Shown here one piece after another: positions 28,808 to 38,788 of a stretch of 64,000 nucleotides of DNA. Below the pieces are notes generated by a model. It made no database searches. It was not told where the DNA came from and saw nothing but the letters and a program-made list of their open reading frames with translations. The position numbers and the translations under genes were made by a program. The DNA comes from Subtercola boreus (GTDB lineage Bacteria; Actinomycetota; Actinomycetes; Actinomycetales; Microbacteriaceae), in NCBI RefSeq assembly GCF_006716115.1, contig NZ_VFOO01000001.1, positions 3,844,001-3,908,000 on the forward strand, read 5' to 3'. The first letter of the stretch is position 1. Every line of letters starts with the position of its first letter.

Positions 28808-28952
28808 AGCGGCAACGGTAGCGCGCGAATGTGACGCGCAGATTTCGCGGCCGCTACAAATCGGTTTCGCGTCGGCCGCCGCCTTCTCTCAGCCCAGAAC
28901 TCCCCAGTCGATTGCCGCGGGGGGCCGGGGCCGAGGAGGGGGGAGTGGGCGG

Positions 28953-30038
28953 TCAGTCTCGGGGGCGGAGACGCACCGACGGGAGTTCGGGCGCGGGCAG
29001 CGGCGCGCCCTCGTGTTCGCGCGTTGCGCCCGCGACGCGCGCGGTGAAGAGCTCCTCCGTGCCGGGCGGCGGCGGCCCGCCGACCCCGACCGCCTCGGAC
29101 TGCCAGGCAGCTCGGTACCCCACCACTTCGTCGTGGCTCCGTCCGACGAAGTTCCACCACATCAGGATGCTCTCACCGAGCGGTTCGCCTCCGATGAGCA
29201 GCACCCGCACGGGCGCGTCGCCCGCCTCGAGCCGGAGGGTGCGGCATCCGGTCGCGAGGTAGGCGAGCTCGTGCGCCTGCACGGTGGTCGTCGCATCCGG
29301 CCCGCCCGTCGCACCGGGCCCGCCCGCAGCAGCCGGCCCGCTCGCCGCCTCGGCCTTCGACCCCCGGATGCCCACCGCGCCCGAATCGACCAGAACCCCG
29401 TATTCGAACCCGTCGTCGACCTCCAGCACCACCACCCCGCCCGCCGGCAGATCGAGCTGCGCCGCCAGGAGCGGGCTGAAGACGGTGGCGTCGGCCGTGA
29501 GGCCGGCCAGCGTCCCCATGAACACCTGCACGGCCGCATCACCGAGCTGCACCCGACGGGACGCCTGGCTCTCGAAGGCGGGGGCCATCTTCCGCGAGCC
29601 CTCCGGCAGTGCGACCCAGAGCTGCGCCCCGTGCAGAACGTCAGTAGAAGGCGTCGACACTTCGGAGTGGCTGATCCCGCGCCCGGCGGTCATCAGGTTG
29701 AGCTCGCCCGGGCGCACGATGGCATGGCTGCCCACGCTGTCGCGGTGCTCGATCTCGCCTTCGAACAGCCAGGAGACGGTCTGCAGACCGGTGTGCGGAT
29801 GCGGCGGCACGCGCATTCCCCCCGACGAGGCGACCGGCTCCGGCCCGTAGTGGTCGAGGAAGCACCAGGCCCCGATCAGGCTGCGTTTTCTGCTCGGCAG
29901 GGTGCGGCGCACGGTCATCGCGCGCGGTCCGCCGAGCGGCACCTCGCGCGGCGTGAGGATCTCGATGCGCGGGCTCTTGCCAGCATCACCGTTCGAGCAT
30001 TCGAGGATCTCGGCGGGGTCGGATTCGAGATTGCTCAC
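28953..30038 (-). CDS. Pirin family protein
   Basis: A 361-residue bicupin of the pirin family, iron-binding proteins with roles from redox regulation to quercetinase-like dioxygenase activity. The metal motif is in RVPPHPHTGLQTVSWLFEGE, followed by HRDSVG and the family's MTAGRGISHSE. A Gly/Ala/Pro insert of about 25 residues lies before the C-terminal cupin, and the C-terminus extends beyond the usual length. The GTG at 30038 is preceded by TAAACT with 6-base spacing, which suggests a leaderless transcript. It is divergent from the first DUF4214 gene. Confidence 0.92.
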   Translation of the reverse strand: MSNLESDPAEILECSNGDAGKSPRIEILTPREVPLGGPRAMTVRRTLPSRKRSLIGAWCFLDHYGPEPVASSGGMRVPPHPHTGLQTVSWLFEGEIEHRDSVGSHAIVRPGELNLMTAGRGISHSEVSTPSTDVLHGAQLWVALPEGSRKMAPAFESQASRRVQLGDAAVQVFMGTLAGLTADATVFSPLLAAQLDLPAGGVVVLEVDDGFEYGVLVDSGAVGIRGSKAEAASGPAAAGGPGATGGPDATTTVQAHELAYLATGCRTLRLEAGDAPVRVLLIGGEPLGESILMWWNFVGRSHDEVVGYRAAWQSEAVGVGGPPPPGTEELFTARVAGATREHEGAPLPAPELPSVRLRPRD

Positions 30039-30128
30039 GAACGCAGTTTATGCGTCGGTAGGACCGTTGCAGTGTGATAACTTTCGAGGGGCCGCGGGGC
30101 GGCACACAGCTGTGCATCAGGGGGAATC

Positions 30129-31607
30129 ATGAAGAAGTTCACTGCGGTCATCGCCGCCATCGTCATCGTCGGTGCGGGGTTCGTTGCCACGCCGGCCTAC
30201 GCCGCAGAGTCGCCGGATCCGCGCCCCGAGGTCGCCACGGTCGCGCCTCCCGTCGAGGTCACGCCACCTCATGCGCGCGAGATCCAGGCTCACACGCCCG
30301 CCCAGGCTGATGCCGGTGTGCAGGCTGCCCCGGATGCCGCGAGCGATGCGTCGATCTACGGCCAGGTCAGCGACGCCGACGGGTTCGTCAGCGGGGTCAT
30401 CGTCACGGCCTTCCAGTTCGACGCGAAGGGCAAGCTGACCTTCCAGAGCGCGAGCGTCACCACCGATGGCACGGGCGCCTACACGATCGAGGGTCTCGCC
30501 GCAGGCAACTACTGGCTCGAGTTCGAAGAACACCGCAACCCCGACATGCCGTCGTGGCAGTGGTGGGGGTCCGACACCTTCAACCCGTACGGCAACTGGT
30601 TCACAGTGCCGGCGCACGCGGGCGTCCGCACCGACTTCACCCTCGCCGACCTGGCCGGCGTGAAGGGTTCCGTCACCTGCGAGACCTGCGCCGGGGCACC
30701 GGATCCCAGCCTCGTCACCATCTATGTCGGGGCCTACAACGGTTCGACCGACACCTACGACTTCATCGACTCCGAGCATCCGGGTGCCGACGGCAGCTTC
30801 GGGTTCGACTCGCTGTTCCCATTCGACGACTACCGCATCTTCGCCCGCTACACCGGCACCGGCCCGTTCAACGAGTACTCGAACTCCGAGCAGTTCGCCA
30901 TGACGGCCGACACCTTCGCGGCGACCAGCGTGAACATCACGCGACACGTCGACCCCGTCTCCGGCATCCGGCCGTCGGTCAACTCCAACGTGAACGCGTT
31001 CTACTGGGACTACCTCACCCGTCTCCCCAGCTCCTCCGACGTGTCGTTCTGGGGTGCACAGATCCAGCGCGGGGCGAACCTGAGCATCATCGCAGCCGGC
31101 TTCGTGTCGAGCGACGAGTACCGCTACATCCGGATCGACAATGCGTACCGCACGATCCTCGGCCGTGAGCCCGACGCCGCGGGCCGCCTGAACTGGCTGA
31201 CCGGCATGCGCGGCGGGGTGCTCACCACCGACGACATCGAGACCACCTTCTACGCCTCTGACGAGTACTACCTCCAGCACGGCAACTCGAACCGCGGTTT
31301 CACCGAGGCGATCTACCGCACCCTGCTGGGGCGCGACGGCACCTCGAGCGACTACGACTTCTGGAGCAACCTCGTCGTCAAGAACGGCCGGTCCTGGGTG
31401 ATCCACCAGTTCTGGGACTCGCAGGAGACCATCAGCGCCCGCGTCTCCGGCATGTACAAGCTCTACCTCGGTCGCACACCGGATGCTGCGGGGTTGGCGA
31501 ACTGGGTCGGAATCGCCCTGCAGATCGGCGACTCAGGGCTTCGCGCGGGCCTCAGCGGCAGTGACGAGTACTTCGTGCGTTCGCAGTTCCGGTTCCGCGA
31601 GGAGTGA
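30129..31607 (+). CDS. Secreted DUF4214 protein, paralogue 1
   Basis: A 492-residue secreted protein. The signal peptide (MKKFTAVIAAIVIVGAGFVA) ends at TPAYAA. A prealbumin-like/carboxypeptidase-regulatory type domain follows (residues ~75-190: TDGTGAYTIEGLAAGNYWLE), then a second beta domain introduced by SVTCETCAGAPDPS, and about four DUF4214-type helical repeats (IRIDNAYRTILGREPDAAGR, then LNWL). DUF4214 domains occur in surface and S-layer-associated proteins of unknown role. It is the first of three tandem paralogues separated by 0-2 bases, so they are co-transcribed. A GGGGGAAT ribosome-binding site precedes the ATG. Confidence 0.85.
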   Translation: MKKFTAVIAAIVIVGAGFVATPAYAAESPDPRPEVATVAPPVEVTPPHAREIQAHTPAQADAGVQAAPDAASDASIYGQVSDADGFVSGVIVTAFQFDAKGKLTFQSASVTTDGTGAYTIEGLAAGNYWLEFEEHRNPDMPSWQWWGSDTFNPYGNWFTVPAHAGVRTDFTLADLAGVKGSVTCETCAGAPDPSLVTIYVGAYNGSTDTYDFIDSEHPGADGSFGFDSLFPFDDYRIFARYTGTGPFNEYSNSEQFAMTADTFAATSVNITRHVDPVSGIRPSVNSNVNAFYWDYLTRLPSSSDVSFWGAQIQRGANLSIIAAGFVSSDEYRYIRIDNAYRTILGREPDAAGRLNWLTGMRGGVLTTDDIETTFYASDEYYLQHGNSNRGFTEAIYRTLLGRDGTSSDYDFWSNLVVKNGRSWVIHQFWDSQETISARVSGMYKLYLGRTPDAAGLANWVGIALQIGDSGLRAGLSGSDEYFVRSQFRFREE

Positions 31608-33190
31608 GTCGCATGGGCGGTCGGTTCTTCGCCGGGGGCGCCGGTCGCCGGATGATCGCGGCCGGCGCGGGCTTCGCCCTCGTCGCGTCGGTGCTGGTCG
31701 TGGCGGGTCCGGCTGTGGCAGGTGAGGCTGCGGAGCTCCCGCGCGCCGCTCCGGTTGCAGCTGCCCAGGCCAGCGTCGTAGCCGCGTCACCTGCCCCCAC
31801 CGCGCCGCCGCTACAGCCGGTGTTGCACCCCCTCGCCGTCGAGCCGGGTCCGGCGGAGGGCTCCGCTGCCAGCCCGTCGTCATCCGATCGCGGCGCCTCC
31901 CCACAGGCCGTCGGGGTCGCGGCCTCCGCCATCACGGGAACGCTCAACTACGCGGAACGTGACGGCGGTCCGGAGGTCCTCCCGGGAGCAACGGTCACGG
32001 CCATCCGGTTCGCCGCCGACCAGTCGGTGCTGTTCCAGAAGTCGGTGACCACGGCCGACGACGGCACGTTCGCGCTGACAGGCCTGCCCGCAGGCGACTA
32101 CTACGTCGAGTTCACGGCGGCGGTGGACGGCGAGCCTGCCGCGAGCGATTGGTACGGATCCACTTCGCTGAACCTCTACGGCACGGTCATCCGCCTCGCC
32201 GACTCGACAGAGCAGCGCATCTACGGCTTCTTCAGCCGGGCATCCATCATCACCGGACACATCAGCTGCGAGCAGTGCGACAGCGCTCCCGACCCGGCCG
32301 ACGTGACACTCGAACTCACCGCGAGCCACCCCGATCCGATCGGTATCGCCACGGTGAGGCCCGAAGCCGACGGAAGCTACACCTTCACACTTCGGACCAG
32401 CGAACTCTGGGGCGGTTTCGCGATCTACGCGCTCTACAGTGGCAGCGAAGATCTGTCGGCCGTGTCGCAGAATCCACGCGTGTTCCCCGAATACGGCGGC
32501 ACGGCGGAACAGGATCTCCTTCTGGCACGGGATGTGCAGGTGCAATGCTCGAACGTCGGCACGGTGCCGTCGGTGCACGCGCTCTACTGGGACTACCTGC
32601 ACCGGTCGCCGACCGAGTCGGATGTGCGTTTCTGGTGCTATCCCGCCGCCCGAGACGGGCTCGGTGTGATCTCGGCGAGCTTCGTGAACAGCGACGAGTA
32701 CCGGCTGATCCGTATCGACAACGCCTATCGCACGATCCTCGGCCGGGCTCCGGACGCCGGCGGGCGACTCGCCTGGCTGCACGGGATGCAGGGCGGCGTG
32801 CTCAGCACCGACGACATCGAGACGACGTTCTACGCCTCGGAGGAGTACTTCCTCCAGCACGGCGGCACGAACACCGGCTTCGTTGCGGCTCTCTATGCGA
32901 CGCTGCTGCACCGCTCGGGAACGGCGTCGGAGTACGCCTTCTGGGCGAAACTCGTGACCCAGCACTCCCGCGCCTGGGTGGTCGCGCAGTTCTGGGACTC
33001 GACCGAGACGATCAGCGAACGGGTCTCGTCGATGTACCAGCTCTACCTCGGCCGGATCCCCGACCCCGGAGGCCTCGACAGCTGGGTCTCCGTCGCCCTG
33101 CAGGTGGGCGACTCCGGTCTCCGCGCGGGTCTCACCGGCAGCGGCGAGTACGCCTCCCGGGCCGAATACCGTTACCACGAGGTGAACTGA
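31604..33190 (+). CDS. Secreted DUF4214 protein, paralogue 2
   Basis: A 528-residue paralogue of the neighbouring genes with the same layout: signal peptide (GAGFALVASVLVVAGPAVAG), a longer Ala/Pro-rich spacer of about 70 residues, a prealbumin-like domain, the Cys pair in GHISCEQCDSAPDPA, and DUF4214 repeats (IRIDNAYRTILGRAPDAGGR; STDDIETTFYASEEYFLQHG). The GTG at 31604 overlaps the stop of paralogue 1; an ATG at 31613 would also give a good signal peptide. The repeated part is the most similar to paralogue 1, which points to local duplication. Confidence 0.83.
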   Translation: MSRMGGRFFAGGAGRRMIAAGAGFALVASVLVVAGPAVAGEAAELPRAAPVAAAQASVVAASPAPTAPPLQPVLHPLAVEPGPAEGSAASPSSSDRGASPQAVGVAASAITGTLNYAERDGGPEVLPGATVTAIRFAADQSVLFQKSVTTADDGTFALTGLPAGDYYVEFTAAVDGEPAASDWYGSTSLNLYGTVIRLADSTEQRIYGFFSRASIITGHISCEQCDSAPDPADVTLELTASHPDPIGIATVRPEADGSYTFTLRTSELWGGFAIYALYSGSEDLSAVSQNPRVFPEYGGTAEQDLLLARDVQVQCSNVGTVPSVHALYWDYLHRSPTESDVRFWCYPAARDGLGVISASFVNSDEYRLIRIDNAYRTILGRAPDAGGRLAWLHGMQGGVLSTDDIETTFYASEEYFLQHGGTNTGFVAALYATLLHRSGTASEYAFWAKLVTQHSRAWVVAQFWDSTETISERVSSMYQLYLGRIPDPGGLDSWVSVALQVGDSGLRAGLTGSGEYASRAEYRYHEVN

Positions 33191-33192
33191 GG

Positions 33193-34641
33193 ATGCCCGG
33201 AAGGAAGCTGCCCGTGACGAAACTCATCCTGCGTGCGGGGGTCGCTGCTCTCGCGACAGCCGCGCTGGCTCTCGGTCCGCTGGCGCCGGCCTGGGCATCC
33301 ACACCGACGCCGACACCGGTGCCCGTGCCGACACCGACGCACACGGCCCCCGACAATCCCTGGGCCTCCGAACCGGGCACCGGCCAGATCCTCGGCAATG
33401 TGTACACGACGGTCGCAAGCAATCCGTGGGTGCAACAGCCTGTCGCTGGGGCGACGGTCACGGCTTACACGATCAACTCCGCCGGGAAGGCGACCGCTCA
33501 GGCCTCGGTCCTGAGCGGTCGCACGGGCGACTACCTCTTCACGAACCTCCCGGCAGGCACCTACTATCTGAAGTTCGACAAGCTGCCTGCCTCCGCCGGC
33601 CGTGTTCCCCAATGGCTGATGCAGACCGCACTCGCCCCGCACGGCCGGAGCACCGCCGTCGCCGATCAGGCGTCCGTGCAGGAATACGCCGAAGAGCTGC
33701 GGATCCCTATCGTCTTCTCGGGCTCGGTGAGCTGTGAGCTCTGCACCGCACCACCCGACCCCGCGACAACGAGTGTTGAGCTCTGGGCATTGGACTACGG
33801 CACCACGATGACCCGGCTGCAGGCCGTTCGCCCCAGCGCTGCGGGGCGGTACTCCTTCGCGAGCGTGTTCCCGGCGGCGAACAGCTACGAGGTGCATGTC
33901 GTCTACACAGGTCGGGACTCCTTCGCGAAGCTGTCGAGTGTCTATGTGGGCTACGCCCCCGGGTCGACGTACCCGCTCGACCTCATCGAGGCCCGACAGG
34001 TGTCGAAGGTGGCGGGTGTGGACCCCTTCTTCGTGGCGCAGCTGCACGCGAACTACGCCGACTTCCTGCACCGTGCCGCGACCGATACGGATGTCGCCAA
34101 CTGGTCCCGAGCGTCGGAGGGCTACGACGGCCGGGCGGCCTATCTGATCGCGACCAGCGATGAAGCCAGACTCATCCGGATCGATGCGGCCTATTCGAGC
34201 ATCCTGAACCGTACATCCGATGCCGGTGGGCGGCTCAACTGGCTGAACGCGATCAGGTCGGGTGCGCTCCGGGCGGACGACCTGTTCATCTCGCTCTACG
34301 GATCCCAGGAGTACTTCCAGGCGCACGGCGGTACGAACACCGGATATGTCGCCGCGCTCTACAAGGCGCTGGTGGGCCGGACCGGAACGCCCTCGGACTG
34401 GTCGTTCTGGGCGGCACAGATCGCCCAGCATGGGCGGGCGTGGGTTGCCGGCCAGTTCTGGAACACTCCCGAGGCGACGCTGGTGCGGATGCAGGCGGAC
34501 TACACCTACTTCACCGGGTCCCCCGCACGGGGCGACGAGATCGACGAGCAGCTCACCGAGCTGGCAGTCTACGGCGAGGAAGAGTTCCGTGCGAGTCTGG
34601 CCACCAACGGCCGGGCGACGCTGCGGTACCACGTCGGCTGA
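33193..34641 (+). CDS. Secreted DUF4214 protein, paralogue 3
   Basis: A 482-residue paralogue, more divergent. The signal peptide (LRAGVAALATAALALGPLAP) ends at AWAS and is followed by a PTPTPVPVPTPTH spacer, a prealbumin-like domain (TGDYLFTNLPAGTYYLKFDK), the Cys pair in GSVSCELCTAPPDPA, and DUF4214 repeats (IRIDAAYSSILNRTSDAGGR). The ATG at 33193 lies two bases after the previous stop; a GTG at 33214 with AAGGAAG upstream is a possible alternative. It closes the three-gene unit; clpC follows with its own promoter. Function unknown, probably cell-surface. Confidence 0.82.
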   Translation: MPGRKLPVTKLILRAGVAALATAALALGPLAPAWASTPTPTPVPVPTPTHTAPDNPWASEPGTGQILGNVYTTVASNPWVQQPVAGATVTAYTINSAGKATAQASVLSGRTGDYLFTNLPAGTYYLKFDKLPASAGRVPQWLMQTALAPHGRSTAVADQASVQEYAEELRIPIVFSGSVSCELCTAPPDPATTSVELWALDYGTTMTRLQAVRPSAAGRYSFASVFPAANSYEVHVVYTGRDSFAKLSSVYVGYAPGSTYPLDLIEARQVSKVAGVDPFFVAQLHANYADFLHRAATDTDVANWSRASEGYDGRAAYLIATSDEARLIRIDAAYSSILNRTSDAGGRLNWLNAIRSGALRADDLFISLYGSQEYFQAHGGTNTGYVAALYKALVGRTGTPSDWSFWAAQIAQHGRAWVAGQFWNTPEATLVRMQADYTYFTGSPARGDEIDEQLTELAVYGEEEFRASLATNGRATLRYHVG

Positions 34642-34756
34642 GGCCGCGCTCCGCAGGAAGTATCTGCTCACGGCGAACAGAGCAGTTTCCCGGTGGCTCC
34701 GTCGTTAACATTTATCTACCGGTTACCGTCACTGCCCCGGTGCCTGAGGAGTCAGC
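34642..34756 (+). promoter_or_regulatory. clpC promoter region
   Basis: GTTAACATTTATC at 34705-34717 supplies a TAACAT -10 about 45 bases before clpC, and TGAGGAG just before the ATG is the ribosome-binding site. No CIRCE or clear HAIR element is visible. Confidence 0.35.
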
Positions 34757-37252
34757 ATGTTTGAGAGATTTACCGACCGTGCCCGTCGCGTCGTCGTTTT
34801 GGCCCAAGAAGAGGCCAAGATGCTCAACCACAACTACATCGGCACTGAGCACATCCTGCTCGGGCTGATCCACGAGGGTGAGGGTGTCGCTGCCAAGGCG
34901 CTCGAATCCCTCAACATCTCGCTCGACGCCGTGCGCGAGCAGGTGCAGGACATCATCGGCCAGGGCCAGCAGCAGCCCACCGGCCACATCCCCTTCACGC
35001 CGCGTGCGAAGAAGGTGCTCGAACTGTCGCTCCGCGAGGCGCTGCAGCTCGGCCACAACTACATCGGCACCGAGCACATCCTGCTCGGGCTCATCCGCGA
35101 GGGCGAGGGTGTCGCAGCCCAGGTGCTCGTGAAGCTCGGCGCCGACCTGAACCGCGTGCGCCAGCAGGTCATCCAGCTCCTCTCGGGCTACCAGGGCAAA
35201 GAGGCGGTCGCCGTCGGCGGCAACGACCAGGCACCCGACAAGGGCTCGCAGATCCTCGACCAGTTCGGGCGCAACCTCACGCAGGCGGCGCGCGACAACA
35301 AGCTCGACCCGGTGATCGGGCGCGAGAAGGAGATCGAGCGGGTCATGCAGATCCTGTCCCGCCGGTCGAAGAACAACCCCGTTCTCATCGGTGAGCCGGG
35401 CGTCGGCAAGACAGCGGTCGTCGAGGGCCTCGCCCAGGCGATCGTGCGCGGCGACGTTCCCGAGACCCTGAAGGACAAGCAGCTCTACACGCTCGACCTG
35501 GGCTCACTGATCGCCGGTTCGCGGTACCGCGGTGACTTCGAAGAGCGCCTGAAGAAGGTCACCAAGGAGATCCGCACCCGCGGCGACATCATCACCTTCA
35601 TCGACGAGATCCACACCCTCGTCGGCGCCGGTGCAGCCGAGGGCGCGATCGACGCGGCGTCGATCCTCAAGCCGCTGCTGGCCCGCGGTGAACTGCAGAC
35701 CATCGGTGCGACCACGCTCGACGAGTACCGCAAGCACTTCGAGAAGGATGCGGCGCTCGAGCGCCGGTTCCAGCCCATCCAGGTCGCTGAGCCGAACCTG
35801 CCCCACACGATCAACATCCTCAAGGGGCTCCGCGACAAGTACGAGGCGTTCCACAAGGTGTCGATCACTGACGGCGCCATCGTCGCAGCGGCGAACCTCG
35901 CCGACCGGTACGTCGCCGACCGTTTCCTCCCCGACAAGGCCATCGACCTGATCGACGAGGCGGGCGCACGCCTCCGCCTCTCGATCCTGTCGGCCCCGCC
36001 GGAGCTCCGCGAGTTCGACGAGCGCATCGCGACCGTCCGCGGCCGCAAGGAGGCTGCGATCGAGGAGCAGGACTTCGAGAAGGCCGCGTCGCTCCGTGAC
36101 GAGGAGAAGAACCTCCTCGGTGAGCGCCTGAGGCTTGAGAAGAAGTGGAAGTCGGGCGACGTCAAGGCGTCGGGCATCGTCGACGAGGGGCTGATCGCCG
36201 AGGTGCTGGCCCAGGCCACGGGCATCCCGGTCTTCAAGCTCACCGAAGAGGAGTCCTCGCGGCTCATGTTCATGGAGAAGGCGCTGCACGAGCGCGTCAT
36301 CGGGCAGGAGGAGGCCATCGCGGCTCTCTCCCGCACGATCCGCCGCACGCGGTCGGGCCTGAAAGACCCGAAGCGCCCCTCGGGCTCGTTCATCTTCGCC
36401 GGCCCCACGGGTGTCGGAAAGACCGAGCTCGCCAAGGCGCTCGCCGAGTTCCTGTTCGACGACGAGAACGCGTTGATCTCGCTCGACATGAGTGAGTACG
36501 GCGAGAAGCACACCGTCTCGCGGCTGTTCGGTGCCCCTCCCGGGTTCGTCGGCTTCGAAGAGGGTGGGCAGCTCACCGAGAAGGTTCGCCGCAAGCCCTT
36601 CTCCGTGGTGCTGTTCGATGAGATCGAGAAGGCGCACCCCGACATCTTCAACTCGCTCCTCCAGATTCTGGAAGAGGGCCGGTTGACCGATGGCCAGGGC
36701 CGCGTGGTCGACTTCAAGAACACCGTGATCATCATGACCACCAACCTCGGTACGAAGGACATCACGGGATCGCCGATCGGCTTCCAGTCGCAGACGAACG
36801 TGTCGACGTCGTACGACCGCATGAAGGGCAAGGTGAACGAGGAGCTCAAGAAGCACTTCAAGCCCGAGTTCCTGAACCGGGTCGACGACACGATCGTGTT
36901 CCCGCAGCTGTCGAAAGAGGAGCTGCTGCAGATCGTCGATCTGTTCATCGGACGCCTCCGCGACCGCCTGCTCGACCGCGACCTCACGATCGAGCTGTCG
37001 GTTCCGGCCAAGGAGCGCCTCATCGAGGTCGGGTTCGACCCGTCCCTCGGTGCCCGTCCGCTCCGTCGCGCGATGCAGAACGAGGTCGAGGACAGGCTCT
37101 CCGAGCGCATCCTGCAGGGCGAGCTCAACGCCGGCAATCACATCAACGTGGACTTCGTCGACGGTGAATTCACCTTCAAGACGATCTCTCCCGAGCCGCT
37201 CGCGGCGATCACCGCCGAGGGTGCTGGCGCCGTCTCGATCGACAAGATCTAG
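34757..37252 (+). CDS. clpC: ATP-dependent Clp protease ATP-binding subunit ClpC
   Basis: An 831-residue class I AAA+ unfoldase that feeds proteins to ClpP. Order of domains: two Clp-N repeats (residues 1-145, with the repeated [13 protein letters not shown]), AAA-1 with Walker A GEPGVGKT, a UVR-type middle domain near residues 430-465, and AAA-2 with Walker [10 protein letters not shown] and Walker [13 protein letters not shown]. The C-terminal domain is intact. It is essential in many actinobacteria and is the target of cyclomarin-type peptides in Mycobacterium. It is followed by a hairpin terminator and a copy of the GGGCCCCAAAAC palindrome. Confidence 0.97.
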   Translation: MFERFTDRARRVVVLAQEEAKMLNHNYIGTEHILLGLIHEGEGVAAKALESLNISLDAVREQVQDIIGQGQQQPTGHIPFTPRAKKVLELSLREALQLGHNYIGTEHILLGLIREGEGVAAQVLVKLGADLNRVRQQVIQLLSGYQGKEAVAVGGNDQAPDKGSQILDQFGRNLTQAARDNKLDPVIGREKEIERVMQILSRRSKNNPVLIGEPGVGKTAVVEGLAQAIVRGDVPETLKDKQLYTLDLGSLIAGSRYRGDFEERLKKVTKEIRTRGDIITFIDEIHTLVGAGAAEGAIDAASILKPLLARGELQTIGATTLDEYRKHFEKDAALERRFQPIQVAEPNLPHTINILKGLRDKYEAFHKVSITDGAIVAAANLADRYVADRFLPDKAIDLIDEAGARLRLSILSAPPELREFDERIATVRGRKEAAIEEQDFEKAASLRDEEKNLLGERLRLEKKWKSGDVKASGIVDEGLIAEVLAQATGIPVFKLTEEESSRLMFMEKALHERVIGQEEAIAALSRTIRRTRSGLKDPKRPSGSFIFAGPTGVGKTELAKALAEFLFDDENALISLDMSEYGEKHTVSRLFGAPPGFVGFEEGGQLTEKVRRKPFSVVLFDEIEKAHPDIFNSLLQILEEGRLTDGQGRVVDFKNTVIIMTTNLGTKDITGSPIGFQSQTNVSTSYDRMKGKVNEELKKHFKPEFLNRVDDTIVFPQLSKEELLQIVDLFIGRLRDRLLDRDLTIELSVPAKERLIEVGFDPSLGARPLRRAMQNEVEDRLSERILQGELNAGNHINVDFVDGEFTFKTISPEPLAAITAEGAGAVSIDKI

Positions 37253-37286
37253 CGCGGGCCGGGCCCAACCCGCCCGCTCCCGCACT

Positions 37287-37320
37287 CGAAGGGCCGTCCA
37301 CTCCGGTGGGCGGCCCTTCG
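37287..37320 (+). terminator. Hairpin terminator after clpC
   Basis: CGAAGGGCCG at 37287-37296 pairs perfectly with CGGCCCTTCG at 37311-37320 across a 14-base loop. A C-run rather than a T-run follows, as is common for actinobacterial terminators. Confidence 0.65.
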
Positions 37321-37372
37321 CCCCCCCCCCGTCCCTGCCCTCCTCGCCGCCCCCAACCTCGCCCCCATCCTG

Positions 37373-37434
37373 AATCGAGTGGGCGATTTGGGCCCCAAAA
37401 CGGCCGTTTTGGGGCCCAAGCCGCCCACTCGATT
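37373..37434. repeat. 62-base palindrome after clpC; copy 2 of the GGGCCCCAAAAC family
   Basis: AATCGAGTGGGCG, then ATTTGGGCCCCAAAACGGC, pairs with its mirror image around the centre ACGGCCGT, with two non-Watson-Crick positions. The inner and outer arms match the palindrome at 2502-2557 almost base for base (CGAGTGGGCG, TTTGGGCCCCAAAAC), although the loops differ. Both copies lie just after the end of a housekeeping gene. Confidence 0.85.
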
Positions 37435-37543
37435 GACAGGGTGGGGCGGGAAGTGCGAGGCGGGGGCGCGGGACGGGGCGAGGGCGCGGGACGGGGTGGG
37501 GCGGGCGTTTTTGGGATCAGGGATGGGTGCGGGAGGATGGAGC

Positions 37544-38113
37544 ATGACCGAGACGACGCCCGCAACCTCCAACGCCGCACCCGCAACGGGGACGGGCGTG
37601 GGCGCGAAGCGCGGCAGCGTCACGGTGCGACGGGCTCGCACGAGCGATGTGCCGTGGATCCAGAAGCTCACCGAGCCGCTGGTGCAGGAGCGCGTGCTGC
37701 TCGGCAAGGACTCCGTCGTGCTCTACGAGGCGGTGCAGGAGTTCCGCATCGCCGTCGACGAGCACGGCACCCCGGTCGGCTGCGGCGCGCTGCACGTCTT
37801 CTGGGAAGACCTGGGTGAGGTGCGCACCCTCGCCGTCGACCGGGAGTACCTCGGCAAGGGTGTCGGCCATGCGCTGCTCGAACGCATCGAGGCGGATGCC
37901 CGGGAGCTCGGCCTCAGCCGCCTGTTCTGCCTCACGTTCGAGGTCTCGTTCTTCGAACGGCACGATTTCGTCGCCTCGCCGCTCTCGCTCGTCGCGCCCG
38001 AGGTGTACGCCGAGCTCGTGCGCTCGCCCGATGAGGGTGTAGCCGAGTTCCTCGACCTCGCCCGTGTGAAGCCGAACACCCTCGGCAACACGCGCATGCT
38101 GAAGCACCTCTAG
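37544..38113 (+). CDS. Amino-acid N-acetyltransferase-like GNAT protein
   Basis: A 189-residue GNAT acetyltransferase that uses acetyl-CoA. After a variable 25-residue N-terminus comes VTVRRARTSDVPWIQKL, then GALHVFWEDLGEVRTLAVDR and the acetyl-CoA-binding EYLGKGVGHALLERIEADAR and LFCLTFEVSFFERHDF. This layout matches the ArgA-like stand-alone N-acetylglutamate synthases used in arginine synthesis by many actinobacteria; that specific role is an inference. GGGAGGATGG precedes the ATG. A NUDIX gene starts 2 bases after its stop. Confidence 0.82.
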   Translation: MTETTPATSNAAPATGTGVGAKRGSVTVRRARTSDVPWIQKLTEPLVQERVLLGKDSVVLYEAVQEFRIAVDEHGTPVGCGALHVFWEDLGEVRTLAVDREYLGKGVGHALLERIEADARELGLSRLFCLTFEVSFFERHDFVASPLSLVAPEVYAELVRSPDEGVAEFLDLARVKPNTLGNTRMLKHL

Positions 38114-38115
38114 CG

Positions 38116-38670
38116 GTGGCGGCAGTGGCGCCGGAGCCTGAGCACGTGGCCGGTTCACCCGGCGGGCCGGTCGCCCCCGGGCATCCGGTGCCGTACCAGG
38201 TGTGCGTCTGCTACCTGCTGCGCGAGCGAGCGGATGGTCGAACCGAGGTTCTGCTCGGCCGGAAGCTCACCGGGCTGGGCATCGGCAAGCTCGTCGGTCC
38301 GGGCGGCAAGATCGAGAAGGGGGAGACCGCGGTCGAGGCCATCGCTCGCGAGATCGAGGAGGAGACGGGCATCCGTGTCGCCGCCTCCGACCTGCACGAG
38401 GTCGGCTTTCTCGACTACGAGTTTCCGCACAGGCGCTCGTGGAGCCAGCAGTCGACCGTGTTCACGGCCATGCGCTGGGAGGGGGAGCCGGTCGCGTCCG
38501 ACGAGCTCGCGCCGGAATGGTTCGCGGTCGACGCGATCCCGTTCGAGCTGATGTGGGACGACGCGAAGCACTGGCTGCCCGGCGTTCTCGCAGGCGGCAG
38601 CGTGCGCGCGTGGTTCTCGTTCGCGCCCGACAACGCGACCGTCGCCGAGAGCGACCTCCCACTCGCCTGA
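38116..38670 (+). CDS. NUDIX hydrolase, MutT/MTH1-like
   Basis: A 184-residue NUDIX pyrophosphohydrolase. The NUDIX box GX5EX7REUXEEXGU is complete in GGKIEKGETAVEAIAREIEE followed by ETGI. The LLGRKLTGLGIGKLVGPGG lead-in and HRRSWSQQSTVFTAMRWEGE are like 8-oxo-(d)GTP diphosphatases of the MTH1 type, so nucleotide-pool cleaning is likely. The start is a GTG at 38116, two bases after the GNAT stop, which makes the two a pair. It is convergent with the fruA remnant. Confidence 0.87.
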   Translation: MAAVAPEPEHVAGSPGGPVAPGHPVPYQVCVCYLLRERADGRTEVLLGRKLTGLGIGKLVGPGGKIEKGETAVEAIAREIEEETGIRVAASDLHEVGFLDYEFPHRRSWSQQSTVFTAMRWEGEPVASDELAPEWFAVDAIPFELMWDDAKHWLPGVLAGGSVRAWFSFAPDNATVAESDLPLA

Positions 38671-38716
38671 AGCGCCGCCCGCTCGCCTGCCGAGCGGCGA
38701 GGCGCCGCCAACGCGA

Positions 38717-38768
38717 GCGGGCCCGGCGCCCGCCCTCCCGCGATGGGAAGCGCAGGCGCCGGGCCCGC
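38717..38768. terminator. Bidirectional hairpin, 14-bp perfect arms
   Basis: GCGGGCCCGGCGCC at 38717-38730 is the exact complement of GGCGCCGGGCCCGC at 38755-38768, with a 24-base loop. It sits between the convergent NUDIX gene and the fruA remnant operon and probably ends both transcripts. No T-run is present. Confidence 0.65.
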
Positions 38769-38788
38769 AGGGCGCCGAGCGGCGGGGA

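Noticed and set aside
30129-34641. DUF4214 genes as phage tail or S-layer genes
   Set aside because: They have normal signal peptides and host-like G+C, no phage neighbours and no SLH domains; a surface role is possible but cannot be narrowed.
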